The position numbers and the translations under genes are program-made. DNA of 64,000 bases from Impatiens glandulifera. Lineage: Eukaryota; Streptophyta; Magnoliopsida; Ericales; Balsaminaceae. The notes beneath the pieces are model-generated. The model was not told the DNA's origin and did not search any database. It saw nothing but the letters and a program-made list of their open reading frames with translations. Each line of letters begins with the position of its first letter. Position 1 is the first letter of the stretch. The stretch spans positions 44,985,382-45,049,381 of the forward strand of contig NC_061863.1 of NCBI RefSeq assembly GCF_907164915.1, read 5' to 3'. This document shows, in pieces, positions 20,191 through 33,735 of this stretch.

Positions 20191-23022
20191 CTTTTTAAGT
20201 ATAGCAAAAAAATAATACGAAATGTTATCCATTATATATTATTTTTTATTGTGCAAATAAAGGGAATCATGATATCAAAGAATTTTAAAATAATATATTT
20301 ATAATTTTTTTTTTAAGTTATTGTATTATAATTATTAAAATATATTAAGACCTTGTTTGATTCGGCATTTATAAACCGCGTTTGGGCGTTTGCGTAATAA
20401 GTTGTTACAGTAACTTTGCGTAATAAATAGGGGTGAGTCGATACGGTATATATTAATGTTTTATCTATACCTTATACCTTACCGAAAATTTCATAATACA
20501 AAAAATTCATACATTTACCTTACCTTGATTTCGGTATACTTTAATTTCGATATACAAAAAATTCATACATTTACCTTAACTTGATTTAGGTATACCTTAA
20601 TTTGGTAAGGTATCGATATTATATCTTGGATACCTAAAAAACATATTAACTTAAAAAAAATTATCTTACCGAATTAAATAATATTTCAGTATAATAATAT
20701 TTTGATATTATTCAAAAAAAAAATAATATATACCTTAATATATAAACTAATTAAGCAAAATATAAAATATAAATACAATGTAATTTTTTAATTTATAATT
20801 ATAGTTTTGAAAATCAAACTAACTTTAATTAATTATATAAAAGCACTCGTTACAAAAGATGAATCAAATAATGGACGAAATGAATGATGATAGAAAGAAT
20901 AAAAAGTACCTTAAAATGAATTAACAATTGAAATATTATGTAGGAGAAAATTAATTATTTTTATTGACTATTGCAATTTATATGACCATTGAATAATAAG
21001 TACACAATGAATTATCTAAATATTTTAAAAAAAATTGAAAATAGAAATGGAGACAAAAAAAAAAAATATAATGTGTTTATGAACAAACGGGAAAAATCAC
21101 ACACACTTAATTAAATTTTAAAAATATATATTAATAAAAACTTATAAAAAAATAATATATTTATATTATTTATTTTAAAATAAACTAATTTTTAATTTAA
21201 TTGATTTATAATGTGAATGAAGAAATTTATCTTAATATTATTAAATATTTATATATATATATTTATATCATATTTATATTAAATATATTTAAAATTATAT
21301 ATTTATAAAAATTAATATATTCATATAATTTTTTTTTAAATATTTCTTTTAATTTAAGTCATTTATTAATATTTAAAATTATATATTAACAAAATTTTAT
21401 AAAAATTAATATATTAATATAATTTATTTTCAAATATATTATTTTTTAATTTAAATTATTTATTAATATTTAAAATTAAATATTATATATATATATATAT
21501 AATATTTATTATTAAACATACTCAAACTTAACAAATAAATAACATGACATTATATTAAATTTTATTAGATGTACATGTGAATAAACTAACATGTGAATAA
21601 ACTAACGTGAATAAGCTGAATCAAACTAATCCTAAATTAACTAGTATAAAGTAATATTTTTAAAAATAATAATTGATAATAATATTTATTATATTATCAT
21701 ATAAAAATAATAATTTAATTATATAAAATATAAATAATTAAATTTATAATATATTTAATATAATTAATTTAATTTTTATATATTCACTACCTATCTAGTA
21801 TTTATATAATTAATTTTTTTAATTTATTTGATCATATAATATTTATTAATTAAATAAAATATTTATTAAATAATTTTATAAAAATATGCTTTTGATCATT
21901 AATTCTAAATCAAAAATATATATTTTCAAATTATAAAATAAATGAATCTTTGTAACGCATAAGTTAATAATCTTAATTAAAATATTTAATGAATTTAAAA
22001 TATACAATTATTGAATATATATTTTGTGTAATATAATTTTTCAAATAATTAGTTAATCTATTTAAATTTATAAGATAAATAATTTAAAATATAATATGTT
22101 ATTTTTGAAACAAAAATTAATAAATATATATAATTTTGAAAATATTAAAATATTTGGAGTTTAATACAAAAAATTAAAATTTAACCAAAATTTAAAAATC
22201 TTAACAAATTTAAATTGATTAAAAATTTACTAATACAAGTTTTAAAAAAGAGTTGAGTAAGGTATTAGTTCATTATAATTATAAAATTATGTTAATATAT
22301 AACAAAATTTTACAAATTTAACTTGATTTTAAATTTCTTCAATTTAAAATTAGGATGCGGTAAGCATTTTTATATTCAATCAATTATTTAAATCTCCATT
22401 AAGTGTCAACCATTTTGAAATTTACAAAACAATATATATAAATTTATTTTAAAAAATTTAAACTATTTATTTTATAAATTTAAATAAATTAACTGATTAT
22501 TTGAAATTTTAAAATTCACATATAAAATTATGTAAGCTTCTTTTCTTCAACAAATAATAACTATTATTTTAATTTTTATTTTATAAAATAATTAGTTATT
22601 ATATATTTTAAATCATTTTTATTTTAATTAAGACCTTCTCGGATAAAAATTATTAAATAATTTGGTTATTTGAAAAATAATAATTTTGAGGAAGATACAT
22701 AATTTTTTTTATAAAATAACTTATAAAATAATTAAATATAAAATAATAATTTAAAATATAAATAAATTTAATACTTTAGTTAATAAATAAAGTAATTTGA
22801 TGGACTGAAAGAAGATAAAATTATATTTTTTAGATTTGAGATATTAAAATAATTCACCCGAATAATACCTAAATTGATTTGTTATGCAGTGGTTTAGAGA
22901 TTGTACAAGGGTTACTCTATGTAGGCACTTAGATTTTTAAAAAAAAAAGTACATTGGCAGATTGATATGTCAGAAATTAATTTATTTACATAAATATGAG
23001 ACAATTTAATCCATATATTTAT
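20191..23022. other. AT-rich intergenic DNA with a GGTATACC-type repeat
   Basis: No gene is supported here. At about 20420-20650 the motif family ATACCTTACC / GGTAAGGTATCGATA and a repeated TACAAAAAATTCATACATTT occur in both orientations after TAGGGGTGAG, suggesting a decayed DNA transposon end (hAT-like by look only). The rest is very AT-rich, with a (TA)n near 21484-21501. ORFs are short and of biased composition. Confidence 0.5.
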
Positions 23023-23027
23023 GTATG

Positions 23028-23258
23028 TGCAGAGAAAAGTTGTAATATATTATTTATTATTATATTGATTACAAGAGAGGGAGCCTTATTTATATACAAT
23101 ATACAAGAAACTTTTGCACTACCTTAGAAATCTTTACATTACTCAAACCACTACTCCACTTTCCAAGTTTGACTTAGACATTAACCAAGGTGGAAATATT
23201 TATATTCCCCAAGCCACTTATACGTTACCCAATGATGACTCATTCATTATTTTCAACA
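23028..23258 (-). repeat. Element C 3' LTR (left)
   Basis: 231 bp, from TGCAGAGAAAAG to ATTTTCAACA on the plus strand. It is paired with 27662-27896 and preceded by GTATG. Confidence 0.9.
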
Positions 23259-24430
23259 CTCCCCCTCAAGTTAGGAGTGAATAGATTGAAAACTCCTAAC
23301 TTGTCAAGAATGTGGTCGAATGAGGTTCTATCCAGAGACTTCGTGAAGATGTCGGCCAACTGGTTCTTACTCATTACGTAAGGTGTTTCAATTTGGCCAG
23401 ATTGTACTTTCTCCCTGATAAAGTGACAGTCAATTTCAATATCTTTCGTTCGTTCATGAAAAACGGGATTAAATGCGATATGTCGTGTTGCTTGGTTGTC
23501 GCAATACATTTTCATCAGTTCACTATGAGATATCCTCATATCTTGGAGTATATGCTTAATCCAAATAAATTCGCTAGTTGTAGTAGCCATAGCCCGGTAT
23601 TCTGCTTCAGCGCTGGATCTTGCAACCATATTTTGCTTCTTGCTGCGCCAAGTGACTAAATTCCCGCCAACAAATGTACAGAATCCAGTGGTTGATTTAC
23701 TATCAGAACTTCCTGCCCAGTCTGCATCCGAGTATCCAATGATGTTTAAGCACTAATTTCTTTTAAGCCAGATTCCTTGCCCCGGAGTAGCATTGAGATA
23801 TCGAAGTATTTTTCGACTGTTTTTAGATGACTTGTTCGTGGAGCATGCATAAACTGGCTCACTGCACTAAAAAAAAGTAATATTTGGTCTAGTGATGGTT
23901 AAATATATAAGTTTGCCAACTAACCTTTGATACCTGTCAATATCCACTAACAACTCACCATCTTCAGAATTAAGTTTAGTAGTGGTGTCCATTGGAGTAT
24001 AAGTTGGCTTTAATCCCAACTTCCCTGTTTCATTTAATAAATCTAAAGTATATTTTCTTTGAGACAAGAATAACCCTTTTAGTGAATTGGCTATCTCTAC
24101 TCCAAGAAAATATTTAAGAATTCCTAAGTCTTTGATATCAAAAGTTTTTTTAAATATTTTTTAACTTTATTTATTTCTTCGTCATTGTTCTCAGTAATTA
24201 TAATATCATCAACATATATAAGAACAAAAAGAGAGAAGTTTTTAATAAATATGGAGGAATCTGCCGTACTTTTTGTGAATCCATTTTGAAGAAGAGCATT
24301 ACTTAATTTAGCATACCAAGCACGGGGAGATTGTTTTAATCCATATATAGCTTTATTAAATTTACAAACAAGTTTAGAACTCAAGTTGTCTTTGTAACCT
24401 GGAGAAAGATCCATATACACTTCCTCCTCT
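23240..24430 (-). pseudogene. Element C reverse transcriptase C-terminal part and RNase H
   Basis: Minus-strand pieces in copia order. LKQSPRAWYAKL and the catalytic YVDD box lie in 24420-24124. KLIYLTITRPN (23867-24067) is a degraded form of the usual connection sequence. The RNase H part (23629-23240) has SSAEAEYRAMA and a DNQAT region, ending shortly after LADIFTKSL. Frameshifts near 24120 and stops around 23750-23870 break the frame. The active-site YVDD itself is kept. Confidence 0.85.
23259..23270 (-). other. Element C polypurine tract
   Basis: CTTGAGGGGGAG on the minus strand directly adjoins the LTR start TGTTGAAAAT. It overlaps the last codons of the pol frame. Confidence 0.8.
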
Positions 24431-25412
24431 AAATCACCCTAGAGAAAAGCATTTTTTACATCCATTTGAAAAATATTCCAATTTTTATTAGTGACAATCG
24501 ATAAAAGAATTCTAACCGTGTTCATTTTGGCTACGGGGGAAAATGTTTCCTCATAATCTATATCATATGTTTGAGTATATCCTTTTACTACAAGACGTGC
24601 CTTGTATCTATCTATTTTACCATTACTATCATATTTTATTTTATATACTCATTTACAGTCGACAGGTCTTTTTCCTATAGGAGGAACAACAATATCCCAA
24701 GTATGATTTTTTTCAAGTGCTTTTAGTTCCTCACACATAGCTTCTTGCCATAGAGGATTAGAAACAGCTTCTTGAAAAATTTTAGGCTCAATGTTATCTA
24801 AACAAGTTAAAAATTAAAATGTGTTGTAGAAATTTTTTCATAAGATAAAAATTGTTGAATAGGGTAGGATACCTTATAAGAAATATAGTCATCAAGTTTT
24901 GCAGGTGGTCGGCTAGGACGCACGGATCTTCTTACACCTTCATATCCTGATAGGTTTTCACGAACTTCTTCTAAAATAGGTTGTCTTTCTTGTTCTGATG
25001 GATTTTCCAAACCATGTGACTCCTGATTTTCTCTTGAATAGGTTGAACTCTCTAATTCTCCTCCTGAGATGATATCGGATTCCACGTTATCTTTGGTCCT
25101 TGGTACCTTATCTCCCCCTGAGCATGAGAATGACCTTAGTGCTTCATTTCTTGTACTTACATCTATAAAAGGGTTAAGAGTAAGGATAAAATCGTTAAAA
25201 GAATCATAATCATTAATTTTTTCTTTGAAAAATGGCTCATGCTCTCTAAATATAACATTTCTAGATATGTAAATTTTATTAGTTTCAAAATCATAACATT
25301 TGTACCCTTTCTGAGTCGTTGAATATCCAAGAAACAAAGCTTTAATGGAAGTTGTACTATGTTTATCGATGCGACTAGTGTGAACAAAACATGTGCAACC
25401 GAAAACACGCAA
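24430..25412 (-). pseudogene. Element C integrase C-terminus to reverse transcriptase N-terminus
   Basis: RVFGCTCFVH and KALFLGYSTTQKGYKCYD (25412-24807) mark the copia integrase-RT linker, followed by a Ser/Glu-rich variable region. From about 24800 to 24430 the plus-strand text corresponds to the RT N-terminal part (the antisense of a KWVYK-like region), with stops in each frame. A frameshift at 25412-25420 separates this from the integrase core. Confidence 0.75.
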
Positions 25413-25416
25413 ATGT

Positions 25417-26157
25417 TCAAAAGAGATTTTCTTTGTTATTTAAGACATTGAGTGGAGCTTTTCCATTCAATATAGAGGTAGGAATTCTGTTTATAAGGTG
25501 AACCGCAGCGAGAAGGGCATCAGACCAAAATCTCTTAGGGACATTAGACTGGAAAAGTAAAGTTCGGGTTACCTCAAGAAGGTGTCTATTTTTTCGTTCA
25601 GCAACTCCATTTTGGGCAGGTGTATGAGGACAAGTTTTTTGATGAACAATGCCCTTTGATTTAAAGAAGTTTGAAAATTTTGAGTTAATATATTCAGTAC
25701 CATTATTAGATCGAAAGTTTTTAATTGTGGAATTAAAATGATTTTCTGCAAATGAATTAAATTCCAAAAAAAAATCATACACTTCCACCTTTGAAGTTAA
25801 AAGATAAATCCAAGTTGTTCGTGAGAAATCATCGATGAAGCTAACATAATATCTAAAATTATTATACGAATCGATAGGTGCAGGACCCCATACATTTGAA
25901 TGTATCAATTCGAGAGGAGATTTGGTTTTATTTTTAGAGATGGAAAAAAGAAGTTTGGTTTGTTTTGAAAATTGACAAATATCACAATTTGAACAAAAAT
26001 TATCTATTCGAAAAAGATGTTTTACAACTTTATTAGAAGGATGTCCTAGCCTTTGATGCCATAAATCTTGCTCAAAATTAGTGTATGAATTGAAAGCACA
26101 TCTAGAAAGATCAACAATATAAATATCGTTGACAAGTTGTCCTTCACCAATCTTCAT
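25417..26157 (-). pseudogene. Element C integrase core, catalytic Asp residues replaced by Asn
   Basis: Integrase inserts the cDNA into the genome. The pre-integrase HHCC-type region (HQRLGHPSNKVVKHL, CDICQFSKQ) is followed by the core. The first catalytic position reads HSNVWG (Asn at 25896-25894) where the family has Asp. The second reads SNNGTE (Asn at 25707-25705) where the family has Asp. The third segment, AQNGVAERKNRHLLE, keeps its Glu. Both changes fit G-to-A on the coding strand. The protein would be inactive even without the stops. Confidence 0.88.
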
Positions 26158-26460
26158 TCATGTCAACTTGTCCTGAAACACAACACATTCATTAGAAAAA
26201 ATAACAAGACATTTAAGATTTTTGCTAACAGATAATAAGTTAGGAGATAATTGTGGAACATAAAGAACATTATCAACATTGTTTGAAAATACTTTGATAG
26301 ACTCAGTTCCTAAGATAGACATATTTGAATAATTAGCTGTTTTAACACTTTGTTGTGAATTTTTAATGGAAAAATCCAAAAAATTATTTTTATTTCCAGT
26401 CATATGATCTAAGACTCCTGAATCTACTACCCAATAATTAGGATTTTTGCAAACATATGT
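26158..26460 (-). pseudogene. Element C protease region
   Basis: The minus strand gives NYWVVDSGVLDHMTG around 26440-26400, the copia aspartic protease active site with Asp-Ser-Gly present. DNVLYVPQLSPNLLSVSK follows, typical of the stretch before the pre-integrase domain. A stop at 26160 separates it from the integrase. Confidence 0.8.
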
Positions 26461-26463
26461 AAA

Positions 26464-27529
26464 CTATTTTGAAAAAATACTTGGGTCCACTTTGGATGTG
26501 GACCGAGCCTCTTGTGTTTGCATGAATTTGGTAAACTGATCAAAAAGATTATTGAAATCTGTTTGATTGTTTGACCCTGCTGATATGTTAAAGTTGTGTT
26601 GTCCAGTAGTTGGCCTAGTATTCCAGCCCATTTGATCATTGTTTTCTCCTCCATTGTTTTGAGCGAGAAATCCTTTTGGGTTTCTCCCATTAAAATTTCT
26701 ACTTTTTCTTCTCCATTCTTCTTTGCCGCACGAAGATGAGGATAGAGTTTGAAGCAAAACTCCTTAGCATGACCCTGTTTCCTACAATGATTACAGAAGA
26801 GATTGTTGGTTCGTTGAAAATTTTGGGATTTGTGATCAAAAAATGCTTGATTTTCACCTGTTGTTTGCCCCTCACCCCCATGGTGCTTCTCCATGTCTCC
26901 TCTTGTTGTAGCCTTGAGACAACATCATCGAAATCTAGAAGAGTAGACGTCATGAGGATTTGAGCACGGATGGCGTCCCAACTCGGATCGAAGGAGGCAA
27001 GCAACTGGTATATCCCTTCTTGTTCATCTCGCTCTTGCAAGGTATTCTTATCGTTGGTCCGAGGTAAGTACATCATGAGTTCTTCTCGTCTTCTGGTTAA
27101 CTCACCAACAATTTCGGTAACCGACTTCGATCCCTTTTTGACGGACTAGATTTCAAATTTCAGTTGATATATGTGAGCATAATTTTGAGTATTTCCATAT
27201 CTTTTCTTGACCGAATCCCAATTTTTTTTTGCTGAATTTTTGCCCAAGAAAAATTTGAAAATTCTCGGCTCCATGGAATTTAGAAGCCAACTCATGATTT
27301 GATAGTCATGGGCTTCCCATTCCTCGGCCCTTTTCTGATCTTCCTCAGTGGATTTCTCTGATATGGTTGGTTGCGTTGATGTCCCAGAAATATGGCCAAA
27401 TTTGAGCTTTCCTTTGAGAAAAATAGTTGTTGACAACGCCCAAGTGATGTAGTTCTTTTCATTCAAAAGAACCGAGGTCATCTTCCCGGTTGAGTGCCCA
27501 TCAAAAAAATTGCTCCCGAAAGTAGTCAT
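26464..27529 (-). pseudogene. Element C Gag (UBN2 type) with zinc knuckle
   Basis: Start chosen at ATG 27529 (MTTFGSNFF). LLNEKNYITWALS and the gag core (MSWLLNSMEPRI, KNWDSVKKRYGNTQN) lie in 27529-27149. A stop at 27147-27149 is followed by the C-terminal gag core (LTRRREELMMYL, LLASFDPSWDAIRAQIL) in 27140-26880. The zinc knuckle CNHCRKQGHAKEFC lies near 26800. A Gln/Asn-rich linker leads to the protease. Two or more frameshifts occur between 26900 and 26460. Confidence 0.85.
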
Positions 27530-27649
27530 TGTCGTGTTTAACAAAAGCAGAAAATACTCTGAAATTTCAAACTAAACAGCACAACAATGCTAAAAAGGAA
27601 TATGAGAAAATAAAGATAGTGCTGAAAGAGAGTGAGGACACAAGTACCC

Positions 27650-27661
27650 GCTCTGATACCA
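27650..27661 (-). other. Element C primer binding site (initiator tRNA-Met)
   Basis: TGGTATCAGAGC on the minus strand directly follows the LTR end ...CTCTACA. This is the standard copia primer site. Confidence 0.9.
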
Positions 27662-27896
27662 TGTAGAGAAAAGTTGTAATATATTATTTATTATTATATT
27701 GATTACATGAGAGGGGGAGAACCCTATTTATATACAATATACAAGAAACATTTACACTACCCTAGAAACTTTTACATTACTCAAATCACTACTCTATTTC
27801 CTAAGTTTGACTTAGACATTAACCAACGTGGAAATATTTATATTCCCCAAGACACTCATACGTTACCCAATGATGACTCATTCATTATTTCCAATC
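27662..27896 (-). repeat. Element C 5' LTR (right)
   Basis: 235 bp, from TGTAGAGAAAAG to ATTTCCAATC on the plus strand, followed by GTATG. It has many substitutions relative to the left LTR. Confidence 0.9.
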
Positions 27897-30824
27897 GTAT
27901 GTTAGATTTTTTGATGTTAGATTTTTTTTAAATACAAAACACGTGATAATATATATACATTAAAACATATAAAAATAGCATATCTTCTATTCCTTAAGTT
28001 CCGGGATTATGTGATGTTTAACAAATAATTAAGTATAAACATAGCAATCAATTTCTTTAATTAAATATTTTATAAAAATACAATAAAATGGTACAAACTA
28101 CATATAAACCCAAACAAATCGTCATTTCAGTACAAAACTAGTATAGAAATTAATGCCAGAATCTAAATAAACTGAAATTAAAAACGGAACAATTCAAATC
28201 TACAGTATCATTGGCTTAAGCTCGTTCAAAAACAAAAATTAACCTGATACCTAATTTTCTATTTATTTTCGATTTAATTCTCATTGTTTGTTTATCTCAT
28301 TTTTTAAAAAGAAAAAAATTCATATAATCTAATCATTTTATTCATAATTTTTTTAAACACACCCATTTTTTTCAAATAAACCACAACTTTAATTATTTGA
28401 TACTTCACTCAATTTCTTAATTATGTATTAATTATAGATCCAATTGTTATTTAAAGTTTGAACTTCCATTGATTTTACTAAATGAGGTTTAACTATTAAA
28501 ATTTTAGTCATTTTAAGACTTCTTTCACACATATGAACAATTTTATTCTTACTTTAAAATAATTATTCTTTTTGAATTACTTTATTGCATTTGTAAAAAT
28601 AAATTAGAATTTGTAAATTCTAAAACTAATACTCAAGTTTTAAAAATTAAGTTTAAAATGTTTTTAAATATTATTTCATTTAAAAATGTGATAAATTAAT
28701 TATAAAAACAAAAATAATATATTAAAATAATATGACAGACTTTATATCATTTCGAAAAAAAAAAGTTTAAAAAAATTAAAATTTTGATACTTCGAGTTCA
28801 TATATTAAATTGAAATCTTGAGTTCATCAAAAAAAATACACTAACCTCGATATTATTTACATACATTTCACCTTTTTTTTTTAAGAAACAACTGATAATA
28901 TATGAATTTATATAGAATAATTTTTTTATAAATAAAATATTGTTTGGTGGTGTATAAATGAAAGAACGATAAATAATTTATAATTATTTGTTTGATATTT
29001 AAAATAAAAGACATTTTTTTTTGTCTTAAAGTTGTTAATAACATAACTTTTTTTATTTAATTTAATTTATTATTCTTGTTTTGTAAAGTTGTTAGGGATT
29101 GTGAATAATAAAATCACGACTTTAAGGACATAAGATCTAAGTTTTTACTTTACTTAATTTAATTTATTATTAACATTTTATTTATCATATTCCTTATTTT
29201 TAGTTATTAAATTTTAAATAATTGATTAGATTTTGAATAAAATATATAAAATTGGATTGTAAATATAGTATTTTTTCATTCAGAATTTATTTAACTAATT
29301 TAAATATAATAAATTGATTATATAATATTTATAAATTCAAATTATTAGTTAGTATTTATAATTATTATTCTAATATATTTTACTCGCTATTTTATAACAA
29401 TTGAGAAATTAATGTTTATGGACGTATTATTATGTATTATTAATGAACATAATTAAAAAAAAGTAATAATATATACAGTACTTTCACATTCGAAAAAAAA
29501 AGAAGAGAAAATATTTTTTTCTCTATTTTTTTAAGATATATTTTCTCTTTCTTTTCAAATAAGGTAGATGTTGTATAAAGGTGATGTATATATATTAGTC
29601 ATTTATTTATATATATATATATATATATATTAATAAAAACTTGTAATTTCTTATAAGTACCAAGTTATATCCTTATCAGTTATCGTGGGATAATTTGTAC
29701 CTAATTTATTTTTTTTATTTGTATAAAGTTAAGATAATCAAATAATTTTTAAGTGAGAGAGGTATACGTGTAACACACAAAAATACTCAATATTTTCAAC
29801 TTTTTGTAACCCTTAATTTTAATAAAATAATAATTTATTATTTAAATAGTTATAACTTAGATAATATAATTAATTAAATAAAATTTTAATAATAAAAAAT
29901 CAATAAAAAGATTTAAAATAGTTTGTTTATACTTTAAGTAATATAATGAACAAAATAGTCTTTAATTTATCATATTACATTATTATAATTTTTACCAAAT
30001 TAAATTATAAATTAAAAATTTACCTAATGATAATTAAATAGAATAGAATACATTCATAATTTAACAATAAAATATATCATAATAAAATTATATATTAAAT
30101 TATAATTATCTATCTTAATGAATAAAATGAAGTAATTAAGAATGTTAAATAATTATGAAATGATAATTATAATAAAAAAAAAGTTTAAATAACATAAAAG
30201 GAGACTACGGTTGGATAAATATTTGATTATATAACGAGAGATTTTGTAGGAATATTTGATCATATGATCGAGATATTATTATGTTCATATATACTTAATG
30301 TTGATGACATTGCTGAAAGACAAATTTATCCTGATATATAAAAATATTTTTTTTTGGTTAGATTGTTACATGGAGTAATGACTTTTTTAAAGTTTATATT
30401 AAATTTCCGTAGATGGAAAATGACCTCTTTTTTAAGTTTATATAAAATTTCCGTACATGGAGTAATGACCTCTTTTATTTATTTATTAATGCATAATAGA
30501 CCAAATTTAAAAATAAAAATAAAAAAAATTGTGGTAGTAGCCACTTGTATCTTTTTGGACCATTAATAAAATGAGTGAAATTTGTCATATTCACTAATAC
30601 AACATATTTGTTGAATAGAAAAATTGATTAAGAGATCTTAAGAGTGATGACAATTTTTGAACCACCCTAACAATTAATTACTTAATATATATTAATGACA
30701 CAATTATTAGCTAGAGGCATGTCGAATCAATACATAATTAATAAATTAGCAAAATCATCATAGCCTCATAAAACTCCACAAAATCAAATATAGTATACAC
30801 CAAGATATGAAGGAAATACATATA

Positions 30825-30827
<3 letters not shown>

Positions 30828-30868
<41 letters not shown>
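30828..30868. repeat. (TA)n microsatellite
   Basis: About 20 uninterrupted TA dinucleotides. Length polymorphism would be expected. Confidence 0.9.
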
Positions 30869-30872
<4 letters not shown>

Positions 30873-31606
30873 TAATAATGAATGAATAAAAAAATTTATT
30901 GTCCATTTCTTTATCCAAATTCACAGATCTAGACATAATATGAATAAATATATAAAAAGCATTAGTGGTTTGACAAAAGAATAATTAGCCTACTTTAGCA
31001 AAAGAATAAACACATTATTATTATGTGGACAGTACTTTTACTTTACATCAAATTATTCAATAAAAAATGATTAAACTGTTAAATAATGGGAATTGATTCA
31101 ATAAGCTAAACTCATATATCGTTATTGGGAATGTAATTCAAAAAAAAAATTAAAAGATAATATAAAACGATTAATTTGAATATATTTTTTTTATCTCACT
31201 CCCTAAACTAACCAAATTAAATTTAATTATAAAAAATATTGTTTTGTATACTTATTTGTTATTTGTTTTTATATTTTAAAATTTTCTAATATATAAGTAA
31301 TTTTATACAGTATAATATATTGTAGCAAGCTTGTTGGTTAACGTTCATTTAAATAATTTTAAAAAAAAATTACTTTTTCACTTATTATTTTTATCAATCG
31401 GAATATCTTTTATTTTAAATATTTTTTATAAGTCAATATTAATAATTTCAGTATTTTTATCCAATAACTTTAATTTTATAATTTTAAATTAAAAAATATA
31501 TATTTAACTAAATAAAAATTTGTGAAATTAAATTTTAAACCTTAAATTATGTATAAGTTTAATTCAATTTATAATACTCAACTTATTCATTAATTTGATT
31601 CAATTT

Positions 31607-31735
31607 ATTCTATGTACGTTTCATAAAATTCAACATATATTCAACTAAAAAGAAAATCACGTTCAAAAACTTTATTCTATGTACGTTTCATAAAATTCAA
31701 CATATACTCAATTAAAAAGAAAATCACGTTTAAAC
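31607..31735. repeat. ~64-bp tandem duplication
   Basis: TTCTATGTACGTTTCATAAA and AAGAAAATCACGTT occur twice, about 64 bases apart, with few differences. The unit has no coding content. Confidence 0.85.
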
Positions 31736-31901
31736 ATAAAATATGTTTAATTTTAATTGTTTAAATTTATTATGCAAAATTACTTTAACAAATTAAAAAA
31801 AAAAAAAAAACACACAAATGAAACGTACCTATAAACACCAATAAAGATGAGCGGTCTGTACTTGTCTGCACCTCATAAAAACTAAAGTTAAAGTGGACGG
31901 T

Positions 31902-32015
<114 letters not shown>

Positions 32016-33049
32016 CATTTTATTTATTGTGACTTTTTTTAGTTAATAAATTCATATTTTATAAGGTAAAATTGCTATTTGAACCTCAAATATGGTTGTT
32101 TTTTATTAAATAAGATTTAAATTTTAATTTTTTTTTAAATCAATAAAAATGTATGACATTTTATTTTAATGCATTATTTTTATTTTTCTAATTTATTTGT
32201 AATATTTTTAAATAAAATAATATTTAGAGACGTTTTGAATATATTATTTAAAAATTAAGTATTATTTTTAAAATTTATACATTTTATTTTGTCAAAATTA
32301 GTTTGAAGGACTAAAAATATGTGTAATCTAAGAAAGATTTGGAAACTTTGAATATAGAGTTTATTTATTTATTTTTTATAAAAGATCATGACATAACTTT
32401 ATGTATATATTTAACAATTTGGAGCGTATTTATATTTTAAATTGAGTATTTTTTTATATATATACGAGTTTTTTATAAAAAAAAATAAATAAATAACTAA
32501 AATTTTGAACTCAAAAGTTTGAATTTCATCTAATAAAAAAATTATTTAAACAATGTTCAATCGCTACCAAATTAATATACTTAATTTACTATTCAAACTC
32601 AATTTCCTAATTTTGTTAACCTTTAACTATTATAACTTATTATTAAATATATCTTAAATTTAATTATTTATATTATATATATATATTTATTTAAATTAGT
32701 ATTTTAAAATTTAATTATTTATATTTTAATTTATAAATCTAAATTATTATTTTATATAATATAATAAATATTCATTTAATTCAATACTAATTAATTTAAA
32801 TACAATAGCTTAATTTTCAATAAAAAAAATCATTATAATTATTTTTTTTAATTATTAGTGTTAAGAATACCCTTAGCTAAGTCTCATATGGCCTTCTTAT
32901 TACTTCTCCCATAAATTATGGTCATTATTGAGTGATTCATCTTAATTCTAACACTCACTTTTATTTTAATACACAGATTATAAAATTGATTTTTCTTTTT
33001 TCTAAAACTTTTCAAAAAAAATATGAGATACACTCAAATAACAAACAAA

Positions 33050-33735
33050 GGAGACGAACGAACGGGTGAAGCAACTCTAACTACAAACCCTTAAGGGTGA
33101 CCTAGAAAATATGAGGATGAAAGTGTCTGAAAGCATATATTAGGTCATTAATCAGGTGGAGATCGCGGTGAACAAGCTGAATCGAAATGGTGAAAGTCTT
33201 TCATCAAACCGAGTTGTTGAAATTATTACGAGGTCATTAAAAGATTGAAAATATTGTGTGCGCAATGGAGGAATCTAATGACCTATCAACGCTCACCATT
33301 GAAGAGATTGTTGGTCCCTAAAAGCGCATGAGAAAAGAAGAAAAACAAGAAGAAAAGTCCCTTGAATAGGCTCTCAAGGCGAATGCGACAATAAAATATG
33401 AAAATGTGCTTTATGCTCAGAGTACTAGAGGCAAAGACCTAAGTGGTAGAGGAAGAGGCAGAGGCCTAGGTGGTAGAGAAAGAGACAGATGCCTAGGTGG
33501 TAGAGGAAGAGACAGAGTCCTAGGTGGTAGAAGAATAGGAGGATGAGGAAATGAGCAAGTCGACCAATAGAATTGACATGGCTGAGGTAAAGCTCGGGGT
33601 GGTCGGACAAACACAAACAACAATATTGAATGTTATAATTGTGGGAAGTATGACATGTTGTCAAAGATTGTTACTCGATAAAATGCTACAATTGTGAAAA
33701 GTTGGGTCATATTTCCAAAGATTGTATATCCGAGA
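33050..33735 (+). pseudogene. Element D Gag remnants with RG repeats and zinc knuckle
   Basis: A frame near 33100-33240 gives ENMRMKVSES and NKLNRNGESLSSNRVVEII, typical of the copia UBN2 gag core. Between 33420 and 33545 a Gly/Arg-rich tail repeats GGRGRDR-like units, a tandem codon pattern seen on both strands. At 33682-33723 CYNCEKLGHISKDC is an intact CCHC knuckle. A first knuckle just upstream (CYNCGKYDM) is degenerate. Several stops interrupt these parts. Confidence 0.8.

Larger units (their letters stand above)
23028..27896 (-). mobile_element. Element C: full-length, inactive Ty1/copia retrotransposon
   Basis: The LTRs are 23028-23258 and 27662-27896. The 5-bp duplication GTATG is at 23023-23027 and 27897-27901. 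The primer binding site TGGTATCAGAGC is at 27661-27650 and a polypurine tract borders the left LTR. On the minus strand the order is gag, protease, integrase, reverse transcriptase, RNase H, the copia order. All coding segments carry stops or frameshifts. The LTRs differ visibly from each other, including at the outer end (CAACA against CAATC), so the insertion is old. Confidence 0.93.

Noticed and set aside
20420..20650. hAT element defined by TAGGGGTG and GGTATACC motifs
   Set aside because: Only one end looks plausible; no inverted partner or 8-bp duplication was found, so it is described as a repeat only.
33417..33664. Two minus-strand ORFs with Pro/Leu/His-rich repeats
   Set aside because: Antisense shadows of the Arg/Gly-rich gag tail of element D on the plus strand.
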